Made by a program: the position numbers and the translations under genes | The notes under the pieces: generated by a model | Databases searched by the model: none | Seen by the model: the letters and a program-made list of their open reading frames with translations, nothing else | What the model was told of the DNA's origin: nothing | In this document: positions 1-6,741 of the stretch, piece by piece | Layout of the letters: every line of letters begins with the position of its first letter | Position numbering within the stretch: the first letter of the stretch is position 1 | NCBI GenBank assembly: GCA_031287285.1 | Contig: JAITTC010000149.1 | Location: 1 to 14,657 of the forward strand | Reading direction: 5' to 3' | DNA: 14,657 nt | Origin: Christensenellaceae bacterium | Lineage (GTDB): Bacteria > Bacillota > Clostridia > Christensenellales > UBA1750

Positions 1-290
1 CTTCGTATTGGCGAGGTGCAAAGCGACGCGGCAATCGCTATTACGTGGTAGAGTGTGGTGATGATTGCTTCCCCGTCACTGCGAGGAGTTTAAACGACGC
101 GGCAATCCAGCAAGTACGCTCAAAGGCCTCTTCAAAAAGGAGGACTCTGGATTGCTTCACTGCCGTTCGCAATGACGAGGTAGGGAGGCGCTGGGTTGCT
201 TCCCCGTCATTGCGAGGAGCGACAATGTGGCGGCCGCAAGGGCACTCCGTGACTTCTTCGTCATTGCGAGGAGCGTACGCGACGCGGCAT
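1..290. repeat. Cluster of dispersed palindromic repeats, gene-free
   Basis: This stretch is built from degenerate copies of one short element with core CGTCATTGCGAGG, a variable middle, and CGACGCGGCAATCCAG. Copies are visible at about 3-37, 74-110, 147-177 (inverted), 191-223 and 259-288. The copies at 74-110 and 147-177 face each other and form a palindromic unit of about 105 bp, the same design as the units at 6221-6452. Reading frames across it come from the repeat and show no protein-like features. Similar repeats are known to be scattered in many bacterial genomes. I see no gene from 1 to 347 and no convincing terminator for the spoIIQ-like gene that ends at 348. Confidence 0.75.
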
Positions 291-347
291 GGCCGAAATG
301 GCTTTGCGCCGCCGGCTGATTACCCAATCTGGGCGCAGAAAAGCGGG

Positions 348-992
348 CTAACTCGGATCTACGGGCACACCGCCCTTGCGCAGCTCCACGTGCGTGTGCA
401 GGCCCTCGGCGCGCTCGCTCAGGCTGCTGTTGCCCACCAGCGCGATGGCCTGCGCGGCCGAAACGTAGTCGCCCTCCTTCACGAGGGCCTCTTCGCTCAG
501 GCTGGCGTATAGGCTCGTATAGCCGTTTAAATGGTCGATCAGCACGCAAAAGCCCAGAAAGGGATCCTCATAGATCCTTTCAACCCTCCCGCCCATCATC
601 GCGCGCACGGGGGTGCCCTCAGGCCCCAGGTAATCGATGCCCGGATGGGTGCGGTAATCCTCGGTCGTGCGCTGAAAGACCAGCGCATCCGCAGAATAGC
701 CCATGCCCTGCTTGCCGCCGTCCACGGGCAGGGCGAGCTCCGGCTCCTCTTCCTCCGGCTTGACGATCGCGGCCGCGGGCCTTGGGCTCGGGGTCGGCGG
801 CAGGTAGGCGGTCATCTGGGGGAGCTCCTTTTCGGCCTGCGGCCTTGGCATCCTCGTAAAAAAGGCGGTAAAGCCGATGAGCCCAAAGCACAGGCAGAGC
901 ACCAGCGCAAAGCCCCTCTTTTCCCAAAACGCAGAAAAGCGCCGAAGCGCCTCCGCGCGCCCTTCCTTCGCGTCCTTTTTCGCATCCTTCAT
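348..992 (-). CDS. spoIIQ: SpoIIQ-like M23 (LytM) peptidase, membrane-anchored
   Basis: A 214-residue M23/LytM metallopeptidase-type protein and the likely SpoIIQ of this organism. In the family SpoIIQ sits in the forespore membrane, pairs with mother-cell SpoIIIAH across the intermembrane space and supports engulfment. Seen here: a charged cytoplasmic N-terminus, one membrane segment at about 28-46, a Pro/Glu-rich linker to about 90, then a LytM domain. Zinc ligands H116 and D120 (HPGID) and the HTH pair H199/H201 are all present, so the enzyme could be active, unlike B. subtilis SpoIIQ but as in Clostridioides difficile. I chose the ATG at 992 because AAGGAGG lies 10 nt upstream; an ATG 24 nt earlier lacks a good site. 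It is the last gene of murA-spoIID-spoIIQ, 67 nt after spoIID. A generic M23 peptidase is the alternative, but the context argues for SpoIIQ. Confidence 0.85.
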   Translation of the reverse strand: MKDAKKDAKEGRAEALRRFSAFWEKRGFALVLCLCFGLIGFTAFFTRMPRPQAEKELPQMTAYLPPTPSPRPAAAIVKPEEEEPELALPVDGGKQGMGYSADALVFQRTTEDYRTHPGIDYLGPEGTPVRAMMGGRVERIYEDPFLGFCVLIDHLNGYTSLYASLSEEALVKEGDYVSAAQAIALVGNSSLSERAEGLHTHVELRKGGVPVDPS

Positions 993-1059
993 AGCGGAAA
1001 AACCTCCTTCGCGCATGCGGAATGTCTACGCTTAGAAGCTTTCCCTTTTTTGGAAGCGA

Positions 1060-2157
1060 TTATTCCAGGTTCGAAAGGGGCAGGATTTCGACCCCTTGGT
1101 AATAATGCAAAAGAATCTGCCGGTAATCGGCGCCGGTCTTCGCCATCGCCTCCGCGCCGGTCTGGCTCAGGCCCACGCCGTGCCCAAAGCCCAAAACGTT
1201 AAAGCGAATCTCGCCACCGCCGAATTCCAGCGTGAAATTGGTGGATTTAAGCCCCAGCGCGGCGCGCAGCGCCTTGCCGGTGGCCCGCTTTTCCCCAAGG
1301 CGAAGGGTCAGCACCCGCCCGCTGCCGCTGCGGTCCAAGATCTCGATCTGCTCCTTCAGCTTCGCGCTTTCAAGCTTCGCGCCCGGGAAGGCGGCGTTCA
1401 GCTTCTTGGCAGCCTCCTCGTCTTTCAGCGTCAGGCTCGATCGAAAATCGCGCTCGAGCTCTTCGCCCGGGCTTTTAACCGAGCTTAAATAGGGCAGTGC
1501 CTGCGCAAAGACCGCGGCCGAATCCTCGGTCTGCCCGCCCGATGAGGAGTGAAACAGCGCCTGAATCGGTTCGCCCAGGTAAGCGCAGCAAAGCCCCTTC
1601 GTTTCCTTCACGGCGAGCCGGAGCTTTTCTAATCTTTCTTCATAAGCCGCGCCGAAGTTCTCGCGCATCTTCTCGTCGCCGGCAAAGGCCGCGCAGTGCT
1701 TTGAGTCCGTGCAAAGATCAGCGTCCGCAGCCTTTGAGCAGCCCCCGCCGCCAAAGGCGCGGCTCTTCCAAAGCGCGTAGCTGCGGATCGCCACAGCCTG
1801 CGCCTTTAAGGCCTCCGGCCCATAGCTGACCGGCATTTCGGCCGCCAGCGCGTGCAAAACATAGTCCTCCAGGCCCATTTCCATGGTCTTGCCCGGCGCC
1901 GCGTCATAAACGCGAAGCAGCGGCTCTGTTTCGGCCGCTTCTTCGGGCGGCAAGGGGCTGCTTTCGGGCGATGCCGTGGGCGCGGCGCGGTCAAGGGCGA
2001 CCCTCACGCGCTCCGGCTGCGCGCTTGCCCGCAGCGTAGCTGCCGCCGCCGCGCTGCCTGGTGCGGCGGCCGCGCCAAAAGCGCCCCTTAAAAGCAGCAT
2101 CCATAGCGCAAGAGCCGCAAGCCCCAGCGGAATAAGCCCCTTCGCCAGTTTGATCAC
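1060..2157 (-). CDS. spoIID: Stage II sporulation protein D (lytic transglycosylase)
   Basis: A 365-residue SpoIID. The family cleaves glycan strands denuded of stem peptides and works with SpoIIP and SpoIIM in septal thinning and engulfment. Seen here: an N-terminal membrane anchor at about 6-28, a low-complexity Ala/Pro linker to about 80, and the SpoIID catalytic domain from about 90. That domain has GLEDYV, the AAEMP motif with the presumed catalytic Glu at 107, EALKAQAVAIRSYA, and a Cys/His cluster (C140, C149, H154, C155; CTDSKHC) resembling the zinc site described for clostridial SpoIID. The C-terminal GFGHGVGLSQTGAEAMA motif is intact. The start follows a GGGGGG ribosome binding site that lies in the arm of a strong hairpin (separate entry). 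It is 60 nt downstream of murA and probably in one operon with it. Confidence 0.95.
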   Translation of the reverse strand: MIKLAKGLIPLGLAALALWMLLLRGAFGAAAAPGSAAAAATLRASAQPERVRVALDRAAPTASPESSPLPPEEAAETEPLLRVYDAAPGKTMEMGLEDYVLHALAAEMPVSYGPEALKAQAVAIRSYALWKSRAFGGGGCSKAADADLCTDSKHCAAFAGDEKMRENFGAAYEERLEKLRLAVKETKGLCCAYLGEPIQALFHSSSGGQTEDSAAVFAQALPYLSSVKSPGEELERDFRSSLTLKDEEAAKKLNAAFPGAKLESAKLKEQIEILDRSGSGRVLTLRLGEKRATGKALRAALGLKSTNFTLEFGGGEIRFNVLGFGHGVGLSQTGAEAMAKTGADYRQILLHYYQGVEILPLSNLE

Positions 2158-2165
2158 CGCAAAAG

Positions 2166-2194
2166 CCCCCCATAAACAAAGCGTTTATGGGGGG
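2166..2194 (-). promoter_or_regulatory. 12-bp hairpin covering the spoIID ribosome binding site
   Basis: A perfect inverted repeat lies between murA and spoIID: arms 2166-2177 and 2183-2194 with a 5-nt loop. On the transcribed minus strand the second arm reads GTTTATGGGGGG and is followed by CTTTTGCG and the spoIID ATG, so the G-run is the only apparent Shine-Dalgarno sequence, 8 nt from the start. The hairpin could hold back spoIID translation, or act as a partial terminator or RNA-processing boundary between murA and spoIID. The T-run after it (CTTTT) is too short for a strong intrinsic terminator. The structure is seen directly; its role is inferred. Confidence 0.7.
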
Positions 2195-2217
2195 AGTGTA
2201 TGCGCCCCGAATCCAGC

Positions 2218-3465
2218 CTATTCTTCCCTGCGGATGCGCGCGCCCAAGGCGCCGAGCTTCTGCTCGAGGTGCTCATAGCCCCGGTCGATGTGCTCCACGC
2301 CGCCGATGCGGCTTTGGCCTTCCGCGTCGAGCGCGGCCAGCACCAGCGCGGCGCCAGCGCGAAGGTCGGTGCAGAGCAGCTCCGTGCCATAGAGCTTCTT
2401 CACGCCGCGCACCACGGCGATCCTGTCGCGAACGGTGATCTGCGCGCCCATGCGCCGCAGCTCCCCCGCGTGCATGAAGCGATTTTCAAAAATGGATTCC
2501 ACCAGAATGGAACTTCCCTTGGCGCGGCATAATAAGGCCATCATCGGCGCCTGCAGATCGGTTGGGAACCCGGGATAGACCTGGGTCTGCACATCGACGC
2601 CCCGCCTCGGGCCGCCGCGCACATAGACCTGGTCGCCCTTGGCCAGCACCTCGCAGCCGCACTCCAAAAGCTTGGCGTTCAGGGCAAAAAGATGCTCGGG
2701 CGCGGCGCCACGCAGCAGGATTTCCCCCCTCGTGGCCGCGGCGCAAAGCAAAAGCGTTCCGGCCTCGATTCGGTCGGGCATCGGCGTCACCTCAGCCCCG
2801 TGTAGGCTTTCTACACCCTCCACCGCGATGAAGGAAGTGCCGGCGCCGCGAATCCTCGCGCCCATGCTGGTAAGAATTCGCGCCAGATCGACGATCTCCG
2901 GCTCCCGCGCCGCGTTTTGGATCAGGGTTGAACCCTTCGCCAGCGTCGCTGCCATGAGGATGTTCTCGGTCGCGCCGACCGAGGGCGAATCCAGGTAAAC
3001 GTTCGCGCCCCGCAGGCCGGCCGCCCGGCAGCGCAGACCGCCGTCCTCATAATGAAGAGCGGCCCCCAGCGCCTCCAGGCCCTTCACATGCAAATCGACC
3101 GGCCTGGAGCCGATGGCGCAGCCGCCCGGCAGCGGCAAAAACACCTCGCCGAGCCTGGCCAGCAGCGGCCCCAAAACCAAAATGGAAGCCCGCATCTGCC
3201 TGACCGGTGCATAGGCCTGCTCCCTTGGCTGGCGCAACTCATCGGCCCGAAGGCGCGCCGCCCTGCCTTCCCGCGCCAGCTTCACGCCAAAGAGCTCTAG
3301 AATTTCGAGCATCGCCGCAATATCGCTGATGCCCGGCAGATCCCCGACGAGAAGCTCTTCCTTCGTGAGCAGCGAAGCCGCCAAAATCGGCAGCGCCGCG
3401 TTCTTGGCGGGCGAAACCCTCGCTTCCCCTCGAAGCGGCGGCCCTTTTTCGATGATAAATCGCAT
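2218..3465 (-). CDS. murA: UDP-N-acetylglucosamine 1-carboxyvinyltransferase MurA
   Basis: A 415-residue MurA. It transfers enolpyruvate from PEP to UDP-GlcNAc, the first committed cytoplasmic step of peptidoglycan synthesis. Seen here: the N-terminal KNAALPILAA motif with the substrate-binding lysine (K21-N22), the active-site loop LPGGCAIGSRPVDLH with catalytic cysteine C116 (so fosfomycin-targetable by family knowledge), and YPGFPTDLQAPMMAL with the conserved Asp at 303. Length is normal for the family (about 415-430). GAAAGGAGG lies 6 nt upstream of the ATG. It heads the murA-spoIID-spoIIQ cluster, the order also found in B. subtilis, which suggests the paralogue used at least partly in sporulation; whether a second murA exists elsewhere cannot be seen. 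I found no clear promoter in the 235-bp divergent gap to the GNAT gene for this strand. Confidence 0.97.
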   Translation of the reverse strand: MRFIIEKGPPLRGEARVSPAKNAALPILAASLLTKEELLVGDLPGISDIAAMLEILELFGVKLAREGRAARLRADELRQPREQAYAPVRQMRASILVLGPLLARLGEVFLPLPGGCAIGSRPVDLHVKGLEALGAALHYEDGGLRCRAAGLRGANVYLDSPSVGATENILMAATLAKGSTLIQNAAREPEIVDLARILTSMGARIRGAGTSFIAVEGVESLHGAEVTPMPDRIEAGTLLLCAAATRGEILLRGAAPEHLFALNAKLLECGCEVLAKGDQVYVRGGPRRGVDVQTQVYPGFPTDLQAPMMALLCRAKGSSILVESIFENRFMHAGELRRMGAQITVRDRIAVVRGVKKLYGTELLCTDLRAGAALVLAALDAEGQSRIGGVEHIDRGYEHLEQKLGALGARIRREE

Positions 3466-3625
3466 TTTCCCCCTCCTTTCCCCGCAAATGCCTGCGATTG
3501 CGGATACGATTTAGTCTTCCGCAAGCAGCCCGTCGCGATGCCGAAAAAGGGAGCTTCATGCCATGTGAAGTTCCGGCAGGAAGAGTCGCATTTCCATTCA
3601 AAAAAGCCCGATTTAAAGCTTTCTA

Positions 3626-3654
3626 TTGCCGCTCTCCGCAAAACATGCTAGACT
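3626..3654 (+). promoter_or_regulatory. Probable sigma-A-type promoter of the GNAT gene
   Basis: TTGCCG at 3626-3631, a 17-bp spacer and TAGACT at 3649-3654 preceded by TG (extended -10, TGCTAGACT). Both hexamers match the consensus at 4 of 6 positions. It lies about 45 bp before the GNAT start with a GGGAGG site between. Confidence 0.45.
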
Positions 3655-3700
3655 TGGTTCAAGGCACGAAGGCCGGCTTTCAGCGGGAGGCGATCCATGA

Positions 3701-4288
3701 ATGAACACGCCCGAGATCAAGACGGCGCGCTTGGTATTGCGCAGGTTCCAAAGCGGCGATGCGGAGGCACTCTACGCCCTCCTCCGCGATGAAGAGGTCA
3801 ATACCTTCCTCCCCTGGTTCCCCCTTCAATCCCTTGAGGAAGCGCGGGCCCATTTGCGCGAGAATTACCTGAAAAGCTACGAAAAACCCTCCGGCTTTCG
3901 CTACGCGGTCTGCCTGAAGGCAGAAAACGTCCCCATAGGCTATGTCGCCCTTGGCGGCGGCGCCCCCTTCGATTTGGGCTATGGCCTTGGCAAGGCGCAT
4001 TGGCATCGGGGCATCATAACCGAGGCCTGCAAAGCCGTGCTCGAGCAAATTCGGCTTTCCGGTCTTCCCTACGTAACCGCCACGCACGACAGGAACAACC
4101 CAAGGAGCGGCAGCGTGATGAAGGCCATCGGCATGCGCTACCGCTACTCCTACGAGGAACTTTGGCAGCCGAAAAACCAAACGGTGACCTTCAGGCTCTA
4201 TCAGCTGAACCTAGACGGGCGGGAGGATCGCGTCTATAGGGGCTATTGTGAAAACCACCCCGTTCATTTCATCGAGAACGGCCTTTAA
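3701..4288 (+). CDS. GNAT-family N-acetyltransferase (RimJ/RimL type)
   Basis: A 195-residue acetyltransferase of the GNAT superfamily, closest in pattern to the RimJ/RimL group. It would move an acetyl group from acetyl-CoA to an amine; the substrate cannot be told. Seen here: an opening typical of this group (IKTARLVLRRF, residues 6-16), the beta4/beta5 bulge region with VPIGYVALGG at 77-86, the acetyl-CoA pyrophosphate loop at about 95-109 (GLGKAHWHRGIITEA), and the late motif RNNPRSGSVMKAIGM at 131-145 that packs against CoA in these enzymes. The 20 residues after about 175 extend slightly past the usual fold. The start at 3701 has GGGAGG 10 nt upstream; an overlapping ATG at 3697 is out of frame. 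It appears to be its own unit, followed by a short hairpin and a new promoter. Confidence 0.9.
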   Translation: MNTPEIKTARLVLRRFQSGDAEALYALLRDEEVNTFLPWFPLQSLEEARAHLRENYLKSYEKPSGFRYAVCLKAENVPIGYVALGGGAPFDLGYGLGKAHWHRGIITEACKAVLEQIRLSGLPYVTATHDRNNPRSGSVMKAIGMRYRYSYEELWQPKNQTVTFRLYQLNLDGREDRVYRGYCENHPVHFIENGL

Positions 4289-4298
4289 AGCTATGATG

Positions 4299-4328
4299 GC
4301 GCCGCCTTTTTTCAGGGCGGCGCTTTGT
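4299..4328 (+). terminator. Weak terminator-like hairpin after the GNAT gene
   Basis: GCGCCGCC (4299-4306) pairs with GGCGGCGC (4316-4323), 8 bp with a T-rich loop, followed only by TTTGT. The stem is strong but the T-tract short, so termination is probably partial. The next promoter's -10 box begins 8 nt after the stem. Confidence 0.45.
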
Positions 4329-4336
4329 GCTATACT
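4329..4336 (+). promoter_or_regulatory. Extended -10 promoter element of the isomerase gene
   Basis: The sequence TGCTATACT spans 4328-4336: TATACT (5 of 6 to consensus) preceded by TGn. No good -35 box is present 16-18 bp upstream, only a T-run, as expected for an extended -10 promoter. It lies 37 bp before the ATG at 4373 and inside the longer possible reading frame that starts at 4325, which argues for the shorter start. Confidence 0.55.
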
Positions 4337-4372
4337 AAAAGGGTAAAAAACACCAAAGGGGAGGGGAATTCC

Positions 4373-5128
4373 ATGCGCGTCAGCGTAAACCCAAGCTGCT
4401 TCTTCCACGGTCTTCCGCTCAAAGAGGCCCTTGCGCGAATCGAGGGCTTTGGCTTTTCGCTCTTTGAGCTCTGGCGCATAGATGAGACGCAGCTCGGCGA
4501 AATCGAGGCCTGCTTAGGGCCCGGCAAGCCGCGCCTTGCCGCCTTCTGCCCGCAGCTTTTCACCCTCAACGACGAGGCCCGGCACGAAGACTACCTTTCT
4601 TCCCTGCGCAAGGCCATCCTTCAGGCCAAAACCCTCCACGCCCCGGCCCTGATCACCCAGGTTGGCGAGGATAGCGGCGCGCCGCGAAAGCAGCAGCACG
4701 CAGCGGTCGCCAAGGGCCTGCGGCGCGCTGCCGCGCTGCTTGAACCAGAAGGGCTGACGCTCCTCATCGAGCCGCTGAACAGCAAAAAAGACCACCCCGG
4801 CACCTTTTTGACCGATCCCCTCGAGGGCTTCGATCTCGTCCGCGAGGCTGGCTCGCCAGCCGTCGCCCTGCTCTTTGACGTCTACCACCAGCTCCACATG
4901 GGCGAAGACGTTCTCTCGCGCATCCGCGGCCATCTCCCCTTAATCGGGCATTTTCACCTGGCCGGCTTCCCCGCGCGCGACGATCGCCTCTTCGAGGGCT
5001 ACGACCATCGCGCCCTGCTCGAGTTCCTCGCCGCCTCGGGCACGCAGGCGCCGATTGGGCTTGAGCTCTTCCCGCGGAGCGAGGCGCAGGGCGAAGCGCT
5101 GCTTCGCGAGATGGCAGCCTATCTCTAA
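4373..5128 (+). CDS. Sugar phosphate isomerase/epimerase, hydroxypyruvate isomerase-like
   Basis: A 251-residue TIM-barrel protein of the xylose isomerase-like / AP endonuclease 2 superfamily, nearest to the hydroxypyruvate isomerase (Hyi) group. These are metal-dependent enzymes that interconvert ketoses and aldoses or epimerise sugars. Seen here: IEPLN with metal ligand E133, LLFDVYHQLHMGEDV with D169 and H172, GHFHLAG with H193/H195, and GLELFPR with E231, the usual four-part metal and substrate site. Length is typical (250-260). GGGGAGGG lies 7 nt before the ATG at 4373; an in-frame ATG at 4325 would put the promoter -10 box inside the gene. Its own promoter and the lack of sugar-transport neighbours leave the substrate open; Hyi itself is a reasonable but unproven guess. 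Confidence 0.88.
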   Translation: MRVSVNPSCFFHGLPLKEALARIEGFGFSLFELWRIDETQLGEIEACLGPGKPRLAAFCPQLFTLNDEARHEDYLSSLRKAILQAKTLHAPALITQVGEDSGAPRKQQHAAVAKGLRRAAALLEPEGLTLLIEPLNSKKDHPGTFLTDPLEGFDLVREAGSPAVALLFDVYHQLHMGEDVLSRIRGHLPLIGHFHLAGFPARDDRLFEGYDHRALLEFLAASGTQAPIGLELFPRSEAQGEALLREMAAYL

Positions 5129-5184
5129 ACCCCTAAAAAACGGCCCAAAACATGCCCAATTCCGCACAAAAAGGAGGGGGTTTT

Positions 5185-6069
5185 ATGCCTTCAAGCCCGA
5201 TTCCGCGCATTCTCGCCCCTAGGGGCCTTGACGCCCTCTCGCCCAAGCTTCTCGCTCAAAGCAGTGAAACCTATCGGATTCGGTCCCCCCTGTCGAATAG
5301 CTTAGATTCAATCGGCACGCTCTATTATCCCAAGGTTCGCGGGCGTGATGATGATAAAACACCGTTTATGCCCAACCCAAGCCGGCCAGCATTAAGCAAG
5401 GTAGGCGGGCGGCAAAAGCCGAGGCGGTTTATCCTAAGCGTTTTCGCCATGCTCATGCTTCTGCTTTTTTGCGGGTGTTCTGCCACCACTCCAGCAGAAG
5501 CCAGCTTTGAGCCGCCACAAATACAGCAGGGTTTTGAGCCTTTATTCTTTGCGGATGAGGCAGAGCTTTTGAAAGAAGTCCGCTTTGTGAAGAATGGAAA
5601 TGCCGAAAAATTAGGCATTGATAACCCCGACTACCTATCCTTGGCGGATTTCGAGTTCTACTTTGTTCCGGCGCAGCTCCCCGAAAAAGTGCGGCTTACG
5701 GCCATTCGGGTAAGGCAACGTTACTGCTCCTGGCGGTATTGCGAGCCTGGTCGTGAAGCAGAAGAAAATCCGACATTTCTCTTCTCTTGGATCAGAGCCT
5801 ACACGGGGGTGGAGGTTGATCTTGAAAGAAACCTAAAAGAGGCATTCCCTAACGCTGAAGTGGTTCGCATGGGGGACTATTACATCGCAAAGCTAACCCA
5901 AAATGCGCTGGCTTTAAAGGATGAAGAAGGGGGCGACCAGTTGCTGTTTCAGCAAGTGTTTTGGCAGCAAGGTTCCTTTTACTTTGAAGCTCTCGTTCCC
6001 GGCTCGTTCACGCAAGAGGACATAGAAAAATACTGCGTGGCCAAGAGGGTTGAGGTTAAGCAAGGGTAA
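5185..6069 (+). CDS. Hypothetical lipoprotein with long N-terminal extension
   Basis: I do not recognise this 294-residue protein. Residues 81-98 form a hydrophobic stretch (ILSVFAMLMLLLFCGC) preceded by KPRR and ending in a lipobox-like L-F-C-G-C, so Cys98 is the likely lipidation site. After it comes a roughly 195-residue hydrophilic domain rich in aromatic and acidic residues, with no motif I can name. The oddity is 61 extra residues before the signal peptide. The start at 5185 has an excellent AAGGAGG site 7 nt upstream, whereas the in-frame ATG at 5368, which would give a normal-length signal peptide, has none. The gene is visibly more AT-rich than its neighbours, which hints at a different origin. 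It starts 56 nt after the isomerase, may be co-transcribed with it, and ends in a strong terminator. Confidence 0.75.
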   Translation: MPSSPIPRILAPRGLDALSPKLLAQSSETYRIRSPLSNSLDSIGTLYYPKVRGRDDDKTPFMPNPSRPALSKVGGRQKPRRFILSVFAMLMLLLFCGCSATTPAEASFEPPQIQQGFEPLFFADEAELLKEVRFVKNGNAEKLGIDNPDYLSLADFEFYFVPAQLPEKVRLTAIRVRQRYCSWRYCEPGREAEENPTFLFSWIRAYTGVEVDLERNLKEAFPNAEVVRMGDYYIAKLTQNALALKDEEGGDQLLFQQVFWQQGSFYFEALVPGSFTQEDIEKYCVAKRVEVKQG

Positions 6070-6085
6070 AGCGAGGCCCTGTTAG

Positions 6086-6126
6086 CAACCCCCGCCGCTC
6101 TTTTAAGGCTGCGGGGGTTGTTTTTT
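6086..6126 (+). terminator. Strong intrinsic terminator after the lipoprotein gene
   Basis: CAACCCCCGC (6086-6095) pairs perfectly with GCGGGGGTTG (6111-6120), followed by TTTTTT (6121-6126). It lies 17 nt after the lipoprotein stop codon. This is a textbook Rho-independent terminator. Confidence 0.93.
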
Positions 6127-6220
6127 GCTTAAAAGCGGAGCAAGCCCGCGCCACCAGCCACTTCCTAGCCCCTTGTGCCTTCTCAACGCCGAATAGCAAA
6201 TAATCCAGCGTACTTTTCTC

Positions 6221-6452
6221 CGTCATTGCGAGTGGTAACGAAGCAATCCAGCGTACTCCCTCTTTGCAGCGCGTTTGCACGTGCCCGCTGGATTGCTTCG
6301 TCGCTGCGCTCCTCGCAATGACGACGAAGCAGCCCAGCGTTCTTTTCTCCGTCATTGTGAGTGGTAACGAAGCAATCCAGCGTAGTTCCTCTTTGCAGCG
6401 CGTTTACACGTGCATGCTGGATTGCTTCGTCGCTATGCTCCTCGCAATGACG
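6221..6452. repeat. Two tandem 129-bp copies of the palindromic repeat
   Basis: Unit 1 runs 6221-6323 and unit 2 runs 6350-6452; corresponding bases are offset by exactly 129. Each unit is an imperfect palindrome that opens with CGTCATTGCGAG...GAAGCAATCCAG and closes with its inverse CTGGATTGCTTC...CTCGCAATGACG. The centre between the arms (CTCTTTGCAGCGCGTTT, ACGTGC) is shared too, so the whole unit was duplicated. A third half-unit ends at 6508-6517. The core is the same as in 1-290. Confidence 0.85.
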
Positions 6453-6631
6453 AAGAGAAGCTCTTCCCTCTCCTCCTCATCGCGATTGCTTCGTCGCTTG
6501 CGCTCCTCGCAATGACGATTGGGGCGCTTCGGCAAACGTCAATCCTCAAAGAGGATGGTCGTGCCGGCTTCGCGGGTTTCCCCAAAGGCGCCTTGGCTTG
6601 CCTTAAGCGATGGGGGCTCGAATCGCGGCTC

Positions 6632-6741
6632 GGGGCCAACCCGCCCGCATAGCGGGCAAACGGAAAGGAGCTTTTTTCGGGCCTTTAGCCCGAAAAAAGC
6701 TCCTTTCCGTTTAGGGCTGCAAAGCAGACCGGGTTGGCCCC
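6632..6741. repeat. Branched hairpin element, copy 1 (25-bp perfect stem)
   Basis: Outer arms 6632-6643 and 6730-6741 (GGGGCCAACCCG and its complement, 12 bp) enclose three hairpins: GCCCGC-ATA-GCGGGC (6643-6657), a perfect 25-bp stem (6658-6682 with 6688-6712, loop CTTTA), and CTGC-AAA-GCAG (6717-6727). This is a four-way, cruciform-like design. The flanks ATAGCGGGCAAAC and GGCTGCAAAGCAGAC recur around a different stem at 10794-10899. It could act as a two-way terminator, an RNA stability element, or a small non-autonomous mobile repeat; the sequence does not decide. Confidence 0.8.

Noticed and set aside
45..512. Open reading frame of 155 codons on the plus strand at the left end
   Set aside because: It crosses the dispersed repeats and overlaps the spoIIQ-like gene in antisense; it has no ribosome binding site and no protein-like pattern.
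4325..4372. Longer start for the isomerase gene
   Set aside because: It would place the TATACT promoter box inside the coding sequence and has no Shine-Dalgarno sequence; the ATG at 4373 has a good one.
6264..6515. Reading frame over the tandem repeats
   Set aside because: The translation repeats with the DNA repeat (LDCFVA.LLAMT) and is produced by the palindromic element, a common false gene call.
6221..6517. Possible CRISPR array
   Set aside because: The units are 129-bp palindromic duplications whose intervening parts are also repeated; there are no unique spacers and no cas genes.
6632..6741. Integron attC site
   Set aside because: GGGCAAAC and GTTTAGGGC look superficially like attC cores, but they do not fit RYYYAAC/GTRRRY, the stem is perfectly paired without the extrahelical bases of attC, and no integrase or cassette order is present.
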